Shown: positions 37,789-51,300, numbered from the stretch's first letter. The stretch is DNA of 64,000 bases from Brachypodius melanocephalos (GCA_013398615.1 VZSR01003807.1:35523175-35587174), one strand, 5' to 3'. The notes: generated by a model not told the origin, from the letters alone. A program made the numbers and translations.

Positions 37789-39784
37789 GTGATTTGACAA
37801 AATTTGAAATTCAGTGAAGACGTGAAATTGCAAATGACTCTCAAAATTAAGTTAGCATAGCCTACATATCATACTGTGCTTTCTTCCCTCTTCTCTCATA
37901 TCCATTTCTGTTCCTTTAGGGTTCCTGGGAAGTGTTTGAAAATTTGGGGCAGGACAGTACTTTTCACATCACAATGCAAACACTTAGGGACTCCCAGAGG
38001 CTATTGTGCCAATTAGGACTTTTTGAACGTCCAAAACTTTGATTAGGCATGCTGGAAAGGGACGTGACATCATGCAAGTATCACAATTCTACAACACTCC
38101 TGTTGAGTGCAAGCAGTGAAAAAAGCTTCAAATTTTTTATAGTGGAGTTTAGGGTTCTGAATAACTCTGATCATGTCCCACCATGGAAGAGGCTAGAGTA
38201 GGCGCATTATTGATCATGTCATAGCAGAGTGAGGAAGTCCACACCTCCTGATGGTTTTTTTGAACATTTTCTGGCAATTTTCTCTGGATAATTTTTGACC
38301 ATTTTCAAATTTATTCTTCTCATTATTTTCCTGATCAAAGTGCTTTCATACTTTTAATATAAACATTAATTCAAATTAAGGGAAAAATGAAACTTAGTGA
38401 AACTTTTCAGATTTTATATGTCTTGTGAATTCCTCATATCTTGATGACAGAAATAATAAGAAAAGTCTAAGAGTTAATATTTTCATTGTATGTTTTATTT
38501 TAATTCTGAACTTTTAAAAAAAAAATCGCATGCTAGACTAAGTATATTAATATTTTTGTTTCTTCTCTGGAACTGAAACATTAATGACTAGACTTTTGAA
38601 AACCCACTTTGTCACTCTCCAAGCACTTACAAAACTATTAGATTTCTGAATTAGAAAGGTATCTGATTTGGTCATTATTATTAAAAACAGAGCTTCATTG
38701 CAAACACTAATCTGAAAAATGAATCTTAGATTAAGAAAGTATTTTTCTTTCAGGGACTGATCGAATTCTGATTCAAAAATTATAGCTATCCTTATGTGGT
38801 TTCTATAAGGCTGTTTGAACTGACAGAGCTAACATTTCATCTCCCGTTGCATAAAAAATAAAAACAATGAGAGTAACCCAAAATTTTCATGTTCCTTAGG
38901 CAATCCATTTCTGAAATATTTTTAAAACCAGAAAAAATTCCCTAGCTATTTTCTGGTAGCAAAAATTGCTGCTATTTTGCAGTAGCAGTAAAATATCTCC
39001 TTTCTTAACTCTTCCATTTATAACTTTCCATCCAATTATTTACAAACTCAAATACTTTAAAGGCAAGCATAATCTCCGAAGGGCATCAAAAATCTTACCT
39101 AAACTCATTTTGTTATTATATTAATGTATGGAGAAATGTGTTCCAATCACAATAAAATAATGTGAACATTGATTTATCAGTAGATGTTTCTAACTTATAA
39201 GCATTGTAGTTATTATTTTGATTTGGTTACTCAGGTTACATTCCTGCAAAGATATTCACCTGAACTTCATGTTAAATTCCACAGATGTAATTGGTTTTCT
39301 GTGTCGTTGAAGAACCATTACTGCTATTTTTATGGATAGTAGAAATAAGCTGATGGTTATTTAGAAAGAACCTTTTCATAGACAAAAAGAATATTTGCTC
39401 TGCTTCCATAATTTTTAACCAAAGAAGGAATTAATCCGGTCATATTCATAATCGTGTCCTTTTCTTGACTTAAAAATCTCCCTGAGAATCAAAGGCATGT
39501 TTGTGGTAACTTAACTGAACGCTGGATTTTTCCCAGTGCTCACTGGGCACGTCTTCTTTTTCTGAGCCTGGTGATGCCCAGGTACAGAGGGCACATGCAG
39601 CTGACAGGGAGCCAGACCTTGCCACCCTCAGGGCTTTGTTTAGCAGGGTGCTGAGAGGAAACAAAACTTCATTCACTGCAGATAAGGAATCCACTGTTTT
39701 CACTACTGGACATGGATAAAGGAGAGTATACCTGAAAGCACAAATTTCAAAGAAGATGCAAATTTATCATAGATAAGGCAGATT

Positions 39785-40405
39785 GTAGTGGTGCACTTTT
39801 CAGTTAATCAGTTCCATATGGGCATTTGGTCCAAGCCTTTATTTGGTTGATGGGTTCCCTGCCCTTATTAAAGTGTGATGGGCAGTTTCATACTATACTG
39901 TTATATTTATCCCATTTTTTTTCCCCACCTCCATAGAGTGCACTCAACTACCCCTGCCAAATCCCTTTGTTTCACTGACACCTGGGCCTCTCCATCCATT
40001 GCAGCCTATGCCCTGGTGCTTAGAGGGTTCCAGGAAAGCTATTGATTAGTCCATAGATTCTAGATCCCTCTCCTCCATTTATTCATTAAATCGTATTTCA
40101 GGTACCCCTTTTGTTTTTGGGTCACTCCCCCATGTCCCCAACTGGTTCCAAGTTTGTACCTTCCCTTTTTGCCCACCCCACCTGATAAGGTGATGTTTGA
40201 GCCCGGGAAAATCACTTCTACATGATCACCCAGGGTGAATAAACCAGCTTCAATCCCCACAGAAATCCTCCTTTCTTTCTTCACCACTGCCACGCTTCTG
40301 CTACATGCTTGAACTCACAAATCAGGATTATTAAAGTCAGGTTGGTGAAAGGGCTACCCAGGAATGGGACACGGGATCCCAAGGCAGCACCGAACCACGA
40401 CTTTA
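39785..40405 (+). mobile_element. Solo LTR of an endogenous-retrovirus-like element, copy 1
   Basis: This approximately 620-base unit aligns along its length with 52034-52655. Shared segments include the start TGT(A/G)GTGGTGCA, GTCCAAGCCTTTA, GGTGATGGGTT-like text, the TATTTCAGGTAC(A/C)CCTTT stretch, AATAAA and a final GGCAGCA(C/T)CGAACCAC. The TG start, the AATAAA signal at 40238-40243 about 160 bases before the end and the size fit an LTR. No gag, pol or env sequence adjoins it, so it looks like a solo LTR left by recombination. I cannot place its exact ends or target duplication. An unrelated dispersed repeat is the alternative. Confidence 0.7.
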
Positions 40406-42349
40406 GCAGATAAATAGATTTCTAAGATTGCATTTAGGCATAAGAGTATTGTGCACCAGCTTCAGTATTTTTCTTCATTTCTATGTCTCTTTTCTTCTTC
40501 TATTGACTGATTTCTTATGAAGATGTATTTTCATCACCAGAGAGGCTGCCTCTACATGACAATGCCACCAACCCTTTCTTGTGTCCAGGCATCCCAATGT
40601 TGCTCCACCAGTTTCCCTGGTACAAGTATTTGTACAGCCACACTGTAAACAAGATCACAAGTGCTGCCTGGCAGTCTCTGTTGGCAGTCAAATAAGATCT
40701 TCTGAGAGAAGTGAAGATCTTGCCTTCTGACAGCTAAGGAGAGAGATCCTTGTATGATATGATTTTTGAAGTGCATTCTTTGATTAAAAAAATCCTTCTG
40801 TGATTGTAGGCTTATAAATATATGCATTCTTAGTAAAAAATGCAAGCATTGGCTGAGTATTTTCTCATTTATTTCAGCTGACATGACAACATACACCTGA
40901 AATTAGATGTGTTGAAGTTCACTTAAATTATGTCTCATTTTCTGAAGTTTCCTCATGATCCAACATCAACATAAAATATGTTTTGATTAGAGAATTCAAC
41001 TGTGACTCTGAGTATTCCACTTTGAATCTGATCCAGAATACTAAATCACCATTAGCTACAAATCTTTTGAACATTTAACTGTTCACAAAAGAGAGAAGAA
41101 AATTATATCGTTATAGCCATTTTAAAAATCATTTTGTCACCACAGTGTTCTGCATATTCTAATAGTCTAGTTTTTGTAAGCTATATTAAATTTAAAATGG
41201 CTCTGGGAACGTTCTTGATAAATTCTCAATGGTTAGTTCCATTAGCAAAGATTGGTTTGCTTGTCTGGAAATGAACCAACGAGTTCAAAGTGTTTTATAC
41301 AAATTCTTGGTTGGAAATAGGTTATTATTATAGAGCGCCATTTGTATTTTCCCTATTTTGAACGGGTAGATCAGTTATCTAATCTCCATACTGAATAATT
41401 CAACTAAGTTTTCTCTATTAAATATTTAATCTATTCAAAATTATACAGACCCAATATATATCAGTTAAATGCATACATTTATGGAAGCTCAGTTTTATTA
41501 AACCCAATTAAATATTGAATCAAATTTAATAATTAAACTAAATTACTTAATGGATCAGTTTAACATATAACTTCAATTTATGCCACCATACTCAAATAAC
41601 AAAGGAATAAATATTGAATGGGTTAAAAGTAACCATGCTTATCTGCTGCTAGAAATATTTCTTCTCAAGTCAAGAACTAAGAGGTGGATGCATGTGACTA
41701 TGAACAGAAAGACATAAATTTCTCTGCCATTGATCTTCTTAAAATAGAAAACAGAAAATGTCTGCTACTATACTGGCCAATACAGGCAAAAAAATAGAAA
41801 GAAAATGTAGTCTGTATATAATTGGGTTTTAGAAACCTATTCATAAATTATCTAAACATAATTTAATAACAAAGAGCTTTTTAGGGATATTCTTTTCCAA
41901 GCACCTCTTCCCTCATATTTCCAGCCCGAGTTATGCACTATTTTAAAATGCACTCATAACCTGTGATTCATTGTAAGCTATGTCAGCCAGACTCAGGAAA
42001 AAAATTTTCATTTGAATTGAGCACCCAAAAGCCTAGTAAGTCTAGTGTACGGTGCTAGTTTCAAACTAATTCTTCACCTTCTTTATGAAATACTTCTTTT
42101 TAGTCCATTTCAAATTATAGTTCAGCAAGGAATTGGCTTTTTTATTATTTACCTGCATTGACAACTCCATGGGTATGACAAGTACACAAATCTAATAGTT
42201 CCACCCTCTCACAGATACACAGGATCAGTCAAAAACAGAACTGAAAAGTTACACAGGATTGATTCAGATTCCAGTACTTGGGTATCACTCTGCTTTTTCA
42301 TGTCTTAGACTTGCATCCTGATATTAAAGTTAGAGCCTTCTGATGTTTT

Positions 42350-42540
42350 GGAACTCTGAGCTGAGTTCCCAAGCCTTTTCATGTAAATAAGAAAATGTTT
42401 ACATTCCTTTGCAATGAGAGAACATTTGAGTGATTGGAATAATCACCAATCCGAGCGATGGGATGACCTGCTTTTGGCCAATACTTGGCCACTTATGTAT
42501 AGTGTATATAAATAGAGTCAGAAAATTTGAATGAAGAGAA
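42350..42540 (+). promoter_or_regulatory. CCAAT/TATA promoter-like block
   Basis: In order on the plus strand this block has: an inverted repeat GGAACTC (42350-42356) / GAGTTCC (42363-42369); GATTGG (42432-42437) facing CCAATC (42446-42451); a further CCAAT at 42478-42482; and TATATAAATAG at 42505-42515. Two or three NF-Y-type CCAAT boxes 20-70 bases upstream of a good TATA box is classic RNA polymerase II promoter spacing and would put initiation near 42535-42545. No coding exon or polyadenylation signal is recognisable downstream. It may drive a noncoding RNA, be the remains of an LTR promoter, or be coincidence. Confidence 0.4.
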
Positions 42541-43409
42541 TTCTTGCATGCTGACCCCGGACCTGTCCTGCCTCATCCTTTTCCAAACTTCACGAATGCT
42601 GCACAAATAGTGCAACACTTGGGCTATAGTAGATAAAGAAAAACTGCCTTGTTACAACTGATCAGTTAACCAGTCTTGAAAAATAACTTATTCAAACTAA
42701 ATGTATCCTACCCTTAAAATGAAGATGAGTAAACAACATCGGTGGCAAGGACAATGAATAAATTGAGCTAAATGTGAATTTACTGAGCAATGGGAGCATA
42801 AATAAATTAACACTGATAACATGCCTCTGGAACAAATAGGTAGGAAAGAACAAAGTGAAGAGAACAGAACTTCTTTGCTTTAATCAGCAACTGCTGAAAC
42901 AAACTAATATATGGAAATCAATACAGAAAGAAAAGATTGGGTTTAGCCACACTTAGTTTAATGACCAAATAGACTAAAATTCTCTAAAGGCAGTAAGTTC
43001 TTAAAGATATTTTCATTATCCAGGTTCCTGATCTATGCACAGGGAACCTCTCTGTGTACCATATTTTCTGGATCTGACATTTTGCAGCTTTTGTGCAGCA
43101 AGAAAATCAAAGAAGAAAGTTCTTTATAGAAGACCTATAGACTAACAATTGACAATATTTCTTTAAAATATGTGGAAATGCCACCTAAAGCTATTTGTTC
43201 TGTCTTCATAGTAAGAAAGAAAATAATCAGCAATTTGGCAACAGTTGCATTCTCTGATGTCTTCAGTCTGGCTGCATTTTTGGAAGGCCAAAAGACAATT
43301 TTATTCAACAGCACTGAATATTCTTTAAAAAAAAAAAAAAACAGAACACAATTTTTTTTTCCAGTTATTACTATAATTTATCATATTTGTACACTCTGAT
43401 CATGTTTTC

Positions 43410-43468
43410 TTTCATTAGAAAGATTATAAGTTTCTTAAATAAATTTAAGAAATTTAACTTAAATGAAA
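43410..43468. repeat. AT-rich imperfect hairpin with perfect 10-bp core arms
   Basis: TTTCTTAAAT at 43431-43440 and ATTTAAGAAA at 43443-43452 are exact reverse complements separated by AA. Outside them TTTCATT (43410-43416) and AATGAAA (43462-43468) are also complementary, nearly on the same axis. The whole could fold into a stem of about 59 bases with an internal bulge. It may be a MITE remnant or just AT-rich chance; no transposon ends are identified. Confidence 0.75.
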
Positions 43469-43921
43469 AAATAATGAAGTGGTTCCTTAGTCTCAGTGGA
43501 TGCCCTAGGTGCATCTCAGCTGCACACTGGGGAAACATGGGACCCTTCAACTCAGAGTCTGCCAAAAGAAAAACAGAGTGAGCAGCTCATTAGTCAGCCA
43601 CCCTCTAAAGGCTGTTTAGTTGGTGGAAGAGCGTACAGGGGATAGCATAACATACTCTTGGAAGTTAAAAAGTATCTTCTGAAAGTAATGCATCAGAAAC
43701 ACACATCTGCAGGACTTAGAAAATATTATTTAATATCTGAAGCCCATAAGAGAAAACAAACCAGCAGAAGTCAATAGTGTATTACTCTCAGTGCATCTTC
43801 ATCCCTCTCTCCTCTTAAGCTGTACAAACCAGTAGGAAGAGATCACTATCATCATTATCCTATTGTAAAAACAGCTGTAGTACAGTAATGCCTGTACTGA
43901 TATTTCTGGCTTTGGATTTTG

Positions 43922-43942
43922 AAAACAAACAAACAAACAAAC
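43922..43942. repeat. (AAAC)n microsatellite
   Basis: A pure AAAC tetranucleotide run of about five units. A T-then-G homopolymer block lies shortly downstream at about 43999-44015. Both are simple slippage products. Confidence 0.85.
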
Positions 43943-44449
43943 ATATTTTATTAATAATAGCACAGGAAAAGGAACTCCACCATTTTTTGGATTTGTTTTT
44001 TTTTGGGGGGGGGAGTCACACTTTTGCACACTGACAATACAAATATGTGTTCTGTTCATCTAAGTCACAGTCTCATGATACTTGAACAGGGGTATTTTAT
44101 AGTCTGAGTGCCTCCACCTCATAGAACTCTGAGCTTTTGAAGACTGTAAGCTGAAAAGAAATTCCTTTTTGTGCATGTAACCTATAGGTATTCAAAGAGC
44201 TTCACATTTGCCCTTTTAATAAGTCTTTCAATACTCTATAAAAACAACGTTATTATGACAGATTCTCTGGATGTAAAAATCAGAATAAGTCCAAATTATA
44301 GGAAGATATATTAAAAAATAAGTATAGTCCTTAAAATGCCAGTCGCTCACATCCTTTCTCTTTGCATTCTCCCACAGCAGAACTTTGCTTTCAAACATTA
44401 CAAAATTTGAAGGCTGTTACATTACAGAATTGTTGTTCATTGCAGTAAC

Positions 44450-45375
44450 ATCTCCATTAATGGCTTGGACACAGGACCTGAAGGAACACTAAGTTTGCAA
44501 ATGACACTAATGTGGGAGAAGCTGCTGACCCACTCAAGGAAGAGGGGCCCTACAGGGAGACCTCAACAAATCAGAGAGATGGACAATCATCAAGCGTAGG
44601 CAGTTTAACAAGGGCAGGTCCCAGATTCTGCACCTGGGTTGGGGCAACCCTGGGGTGTGTGTGTCAACCAGAGAACAAATGCTGTGAAAAGGGACCTGGG
44701 GGTCCTAGTTGATGGCAAGTTGGATGAGCCAGCAGTGCCCTGGCAGCCAGGAGGGCCAACCCTGTCCTGGGGGGCATCAGGGACAGCATCACCAGCCAGG
44801 CAAGGGAGGGGATTGTCCCACTCTGCTCTGCACTGGGGCAGCCTCACCTCCAGTGCTGGGAGCAGGTTTGGGTGCCACAGAATAAAAAAGACATTAAGTT
44901 ATTGGAAAGGGTCAAAAGTAGGGCAGCAAAGATGCTGAAGGGTCTGGAGGGGAAGCTTTATGAGGATAAGCTGAGGTCATTTGATCTGTTTGGTCTGGAG
45001 AGGGTGAGACTGAGAGAAGACCTCATTGTGGTCATCAACATCCACACAAGGGGAAGCAGAGGGGCAGGTATCAATCTCTTCATTCTCATGACCAGTGGCA
45101 GGACTCAAGGAAATGACATGAAGCTGAATTGAGGGAGATTTAGGATGGATATCAGGGAAAGTTTTTTCACCCAGAGAGTGATTGAGCACTGGAACAGGCT
45201 TCCCAGAGAAGTGGTCACAGCACTAAGACTGTCTGAGTCCAAGGAGCATTTGGAAAATCCTCTCAGACACACGGTGTGACTCACGGGGTGTCCTGCATAT
45301 GGCCAGGAGTTGAACTCTATGGTCCTAATGGGTCTCACCCAACTCTGCATATTCTGTGTTTTTATGATTCTATGA
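44450..45375 (+). mobile_element. CR1 LINE 3' portion, decayed, second subfamily
   Basis: A plus-strand CR1 of about 925 bases that diverges from the 34.1 kb copy. It opens with text such as CTAAGTTTGCAAATGACACT, typical of the CR1 reverse-transcriptase region. Several frames then carry broken pieces of the C-terminal coding sequence, the clearest being DIKLLERVKSRAAKMLKGLEG and LFGLERVRLREDLIVV at about 44884-45030. Frames are interrupted by indels and stops. The 3' part has the GGTTGGACT-equivalent GAGTTGAACTCTATGGTCC and ends in TATGATTCTATGAT at about 45361-45375, the CR1 terminal octamers. It is 5'-truncated and inactive. Confidence 0.92.
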
Positions 45376-48300
45376 TACATCATGTCAATTTTGCTCAGAG
45401 GTAAAACGATGCTAGGTCTGTTTCCTGCCTTGGGAAATTCTCCTGCTCAGAAATCTAGTCTGGAAGGCATAGAGATAATGTTATGGAAGAATCCAGGCCT
45501 CTCATCTTGTATGGCCTGATCTCAGTAATTCACTCAGGAATGCAGTGAATTGAGGCTCCTTTATCTTCCTCCATGTGGGATCATATAGTGTGTTACAGTC
45601 CAGTTCTTGTAGAATGGAGAAATAATAATGTATAACTCAAATCAGAGCAATTGAAATAAGTAAAATACTAGAATTAAATCATTAAAAGGCATATCCATAA
45701 TTTATGTATATGTATTTTTTAAAAACTGAACGAATGTCTATAAACATGTCTTTTAGAGGAATGGATGAGAGGAGGAAAAAACATGTTTTAATAAAATTGT
45801 ACTTCAATATATTATGTTTTCATAATACTATGATCATAAAAATGCAGAAATACTAAAACAAATAAAAGACATCTCTCCTTCCTAACCCCTGAATTTACCA
45901 CGTAACATTATGAGAATTCAGCCAAGTGAACCAAGAAGCTCCAGTGTCAAAATGAGTCAGTGGTATCCTGCAGATGTGTGCTAGCTGCTGAACTCGTGGT
46001 ATTACATCATTGTGAATGCAGGTACTAAGCTTCATTAGAACAGATTGTTTTTAGTTCCTCTGTGATATTCTCCCCTCTTTCCACAGAAGCCAGCACTTTC
46101 TCAATTCTCTTGTCTAGATGGTTGTACAGCTTGGGTGTTCAAGACAAGTAGGGAATTACAGCACTCAATTTTGCAAAAGCAATTGGGATACTGATTAGCA
46201 AAGGTTATCTGGGAAAGGAAACATCATGAAATAGATTTCTGCCTACTCCTTGTTTAACTCCTTGTTTACAGGTGCACGGGGGTGTAATAGTTCACTACTG
46301 AAAAGTATGGTGCTGGTCTGAGCTGTTGCAAATGTCTTCTATCTCTGAGACTTCTTAAATATGTGAAGCTAAGAAGAGCCTGGCTGGAAGGAAGGTAACG
46401 AGAGCAGCTTCCTCTTTTATCTTTGCATCTGTCACATTGCTGAAGAGAGAAGTACACTTAGTTGAAGAGAATGATCTAATCTCCCAATATATTCATGACT
46501 CACTTTTGACTATTTTAGTCCAGACAGCAATCAGACATTGGCAAAGTTTATTCAGGCTGCTATTCATTTCTTAACTTTTCCACATTTAAGCCAAGTTGAG
46601 AAGTCAGATTTAGAGCCTGTTTAAGGCATCTACCTACAGATTCATACAACTGCTAAATATAATGCAAAATATCTTATCTCAAAATGTAGTTAGTGGAGAT
46701 AAAGTCAGCGAAGAAAACAGAGATGAGAAAGCAATTCAGCTCACTCTAAAGTGAAATTAAAGACCTCTTTTATGATGAAATTTAGCTGCCAAAAATAAGA
46801 TTCTGGAGCCTATTTGGAAGTTTTGAGTGCCCTCAGCCTACAAAGATTCAAACTTCTAACTGAGGAATTTTGAGTGTGAGCCCTTGAGTTAGAATACACA
46901 TTCACTGGTTCTTGGGTGATATCCATCAATCTGTGCAGACATACTGTGTAAAACCTGGCATCTGAAAAGCTGCTCAACACTTTTGTTTGGACAGTTCCTG
47001 TCTGGTTAGCTGAATCACTCCCTAAGTTTAGTAGGTGCTAAATCTCCCTAGGTTGTAAAGGGAATTTTAGAAGCATGAGCTGATTTTAGCCTAATACAGC
47101 AATGCTCAGTATCATTTGAGAAGCCCTAAATGCAAGATTTGGAGATCTGACAAAGATGTGACTCATGGAAGATGTGCTGTTTTCAGTCCAGGTAGAAAGT
47201 CTGAAATGTCTAAATGGACAGTAAAGTCCTACATGCAGACAACAAAACCGGGCTCTCCCTCATGTGCAGACATCTGCACAGCCTCCTCTGTTCACGTGTT
47301 CTTGGACAGTCCATTGGTGGGTTCCATTGAAAAGAAACTGTTTCAGATTGAAAATCACATTACCCAACCTTTACATTTTAGACCATTTTCTGAATCATAG
47401 ACTATGTCCTAAAATCTGCAGGAATTTAAGTAGGATTTTGTCATTTATAACATCCAAATGTCCCTTCATTACAAAGAAACTCTGTCAATCCAACCTGTTA
47501 CCATTCATTCGTAATAGACAGAGTCAGTTCCTTTGGAGAGGTCCCAGAAAGGAGTCGGTTCTGGCTGTGTGTTCCTGCCTTGGCTAAAGAGTAGGACTTA
47601 GTTTGTTGGTTTTCCTTGCTCTCCTACTGTGAGATCATAATTTGGTCTTCAATCAAGTGAAGAAAGAAATTTTGAAAAATCATCAATGTCCTTATAAACA
47701 GCTACCGATGGTTCATATGAAAAATGTTAGATCTTTCACAATTTTGCTGGCAAGTCTTCCCCTTCACTGTAAGATGACCACCGTAGTTAAGAAAGTGAGA
47801 ACTATTAAATAACAATTTTCCTCTAATTATCTTCCTTTTTGTTTTGAGCTTGTGATGGGAATGGGAGAAAGACGCCTTTAAAACATCAAACTTCAAATTG
47901 TACTTTTGCTGCTACATACCTAGAGAGGTATGTACTCATAGTTTCAAAAGTTTAAAATCTACACTATTTGAGTTGTTAATTTAAATTTGATATTCCAGCC
48001 TAATGAGAAGAATTTTTGCAGTACCAAAAAAACCAGAAATTAGGGAAATATGCCTGTGGCCTACAGAGACACAGTAATCAGTTTTGGCTTCACTAAATCT
48101 TTTTGAAATGTGGGGGAAAAGAAATTAAATTATGACATATAATGCATATATTTGCATCTGTGTGAGGTTTATTATTTCATTAGCAGGAGATTTGAAGGGT
48201 TATTTCATAGAACTAGTCAAATTACAGAGAAGAAAATAATAGGAGAATGCCTTACAAAGGCTGCTTCTCAGACAAGAAGGAAAGGAATGTTGTGAAGTAC

Positions 48301-51300
48301 ATGTAAGGGACAGATATCCCTAACAGCTCTGGGAAATACTTCCAAAGACAATCCATTTGCGTGCTAATTTTTACCTTTTTTTCAAAATACAGCTATTGGT
48401 GAGGGCAATCTGTGAAGATGGGAAGTGATAGGACTGATGTTTTGAGATGTCTATCTGCAGCTAACACAGAATAAGTGCAAATGCATGTGGAGAGCCCTGT
48501 CTCTCTGGGGATGTGCATCTGTGGCTGAGAGCCAGGCAGGACATGCTGTCACCATGTCCTTGCTGCCAGCCAAACCCGAGTCTGGGTCCCCCAGACCCAG
48601 ATTTTTTGCAGCAATGCCAGCCACAATATCTCCACTTTAATGCCTTCTTCAGAATTAAAATAGAGGAGAAAACACCCTACTCAGTCTGGTCAAACTTAAA
48701 GATCTTTCCAAGGATCAGACAGGCTTACAGGTTGTCCTCATCCTCTCCAGATAACTATTTTTTCTGTTGCTCTGATTTTCATTTTCCTGCTCTCTCAGAG
48801 AACTAATCATATTCTCTCACTGGAGACAGGTGTTAGCTAAATACTGATTTAATTTTCACAAGATTGGCTACTGTTCTTTCTTCCTCTGCTGCTCTGTTAT
48901 ACACTGGGGAAATGAGAAAAAGGAGAGTTAAATCCATAATTCTCAGTATGAAGGAGGGGGCTGTACCCTGATGCCCTGTCAAGAAAATAGTCTGTGAACA
49001 AGTAATCCTAGAAAATAAAGTCACTGCCATGCAACCTCCACACAATTCACAGAGAGGTCCTCTGACTTCTGCTGGAGTGATGAGGCCAGGTATAAGGGTC
49101 AAGCTTAGTGTCACCTTTAAACTGGTGTTCTGATATGACACATTATCAGATTGGGCCTCTGACAAATGAGGGGTAGGTTTTTTAACTAAAAAAAAAAAAA
49201 ACTGACCTGTGAGTAACTGCATTTAAAATGTTGTTGAATACCATATAATATTTAATAATTAAAACAGTTATCCAGGGAGATGAAGACAGACAACATTACA
49301 CTACATTCCCTCCCCAGGTTTAAAAGTTGTGTTCAGATGCACAACTCTTCAGCATGAAAAACTGAAATGTTCTTCTCAGAGAATGACCTGAGAATTTCTA
49401 TTTTAGATTAGTGTGAACTTCTCAACTTCCGTCACATAGAATCTTAAATTACAAAAACTAGTGTAATTGCACTTCATGAGAGGATAATGCAGAGACCTGT
49501 ATGTTCTGTGGGCAACAAACACCTTATCATGCATTTCCATTTGTAAATGTTACTTCATTAATGCCTTTGTCTCTAAGACAGACATTCATCTTGTTTTACT
49601 TTAGCCTTCTAAAAATTGTCTATTCTGTGTAGTCAATCAGAGGCAATGGCATTTCCAAAGAATGATTAATCTACTTACTGATTCTGCAGGTGTCTATTCT
49701 TCCTTTTAACGACAGAGTTCAACACCTCGTTTAGGCTGGCCATGAAGGGATGGGATTCAGCGGCTTAAGTAAAAAATGTGAAATGCCATTGTGTGTCCTA
49801 AAGCATTGCAGGAATTTGCATGCTGCTCAAAGATACTAGACAGGATGTAAGAGAGATTGCAGACAGGGCAGTCAGGTGGGATATTCCACCTGTCACTATA
49901 TATCTGGCTGGATGACCCGTTCCTAATTTCTAGACAGTTAAGGAAGTTGTGCCAAACCCCACTCTAAAGATCTAAATCAGTTTCCCAACATTGTACCAAC
50001 AGGAGATAAACTTTACATGACTAAAGCAGCAGCAGAAAGGCAAGAGGTCTAAAAGAAATCTGTGATCTCTTCCTAGAAGAGAGCTTAGAGGAAAATTATT
50101 TTAAAGATATGCCATTCCAGATACCCACATTATTTCTGTAGCCTGACTTGTCCTTCAGTACTCCAATTCATGGAGGAAGTAGGCAGGACTGTACTCTTCA
50201 GTTTCCATGTGGTATGTTCTGTCCAAATCTGATACCACAAGAACTGCAAACAGCTGCACAGAATTTCAGATTAGTTAGCCCCATTGACTTTCTAGTTCTG
50301 GCTCACCTAATGGTGCTTCTAACATTTCCAGATGTAAGTTTCATATGAGAAGCAGTGTTTATTCTGTGGTGACATTGTTTTCTTATTTAAAGTAAAAATA
50401 AATTAATTTTATTTTCCAAGAATGACTGTTGCACTAGAAGACCTTCTGCTACATAAGACTTGGTTCTGAACCCCAACAAGCAATTTAGAGATAACTAAAA
50501 CCAGCCAGAAATAATTCTACAAGTCTTAAATATGATTCTGAATATGGAACTGCTTTCCTGCAATGTGATCACTTCAGTCTCTTATTGATGTTACTATTCA
50601 TACTTTGACCTTTAGCCATTTTTGCTTTGCTTTTCCATTTAATAGGAAATTGATGAATCCATCTACCTGTTGTTGGATTTGTTGCCCATCAATTCTGAGC
50701 AGTAAATTTCATTGCCTACCCACTAAAAATTCAACTAATAAGAAGCTTTTTTTTAAAACTAAGGCATATTTATTGCAGGTATTTTTCAAAATACCAAATC
50801 AATAAAGTTGCAGCACATAGCATATCTATAGTTTGCAATATAGAAGGAAAACAACTTCCCAAAGAGGTGTAGCACAATAAATGTACAAAGCAATGAATAT
50901 ATAAAAAACTATAAAATGATACTGAAATGTCAGTGTGATGCTAAGTAACAGATAATAGGAAGTAAAATCAAAAATGACCACCAGAATAGAAGTCACATTT
51001 TAAAGGTCAAAATTTTTTATGGAATTAATGCATAGCCATATCCCTCTGTCTTTCCTCGTCTTAGGACTCATATATTCCAGTTGGGAGTATACCTTAATCA
51101 AGACTAAACAATACTGCCCCAATATTTGAGAATTATCACAGACAAATCCTATAGACATAATTGGTCTTTGTAAGGCAAGGGGATAGGCACTCAAAGTCCT
51201 TATCAGAACAGTCTTTCTATGATTCTCTGAACTCAGATATTAAAAAGACTAAGTTTTGCCAACTAAGTGGAAATGCAGTGATTTCCAATATTCTGATATG

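Larger units (their letters stand above)
34973..39784. other. Unique sequence without recognised genes
   Basis: No coding exon or RNA gene is recognised. The interval holds a perfect 16-bp palindrome at 35110-35125, a possible old palindromic repeat at 35829-35942, a phased motif array at 36317-36489, an alternating purine/pyrimidine run at 37326-37360 and a 13-bp perfect tandem duplication at 37763-37788. The segment 37080-37310 is balanced, repeat-free sequence of the type often conserved among amniotes, but I cannot test this. The frames of 101 and 81 codons near 36.3-36.6 kb lie on opposite strands and have no recognisable content. Confidence 0.5.
40406..44449. other. Unique AT-rich sequence without recognised genes
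   Basis: No gene is recognised. Notable local structure: a TAAT-dense stretch at 41496-41561, a CCAAT/TATA promoter-like block at 42350-42540 and an AT-rich hairpin at 43410-43468. A 15-A run occupies 43327-43341, and an AAAC microsatellite lies at 43922-43942. The segment 41100-41650 is AT-rich, repeat-free and has the look of a conserved noncoding element, which only alignment can test. Confidence 0.5.
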
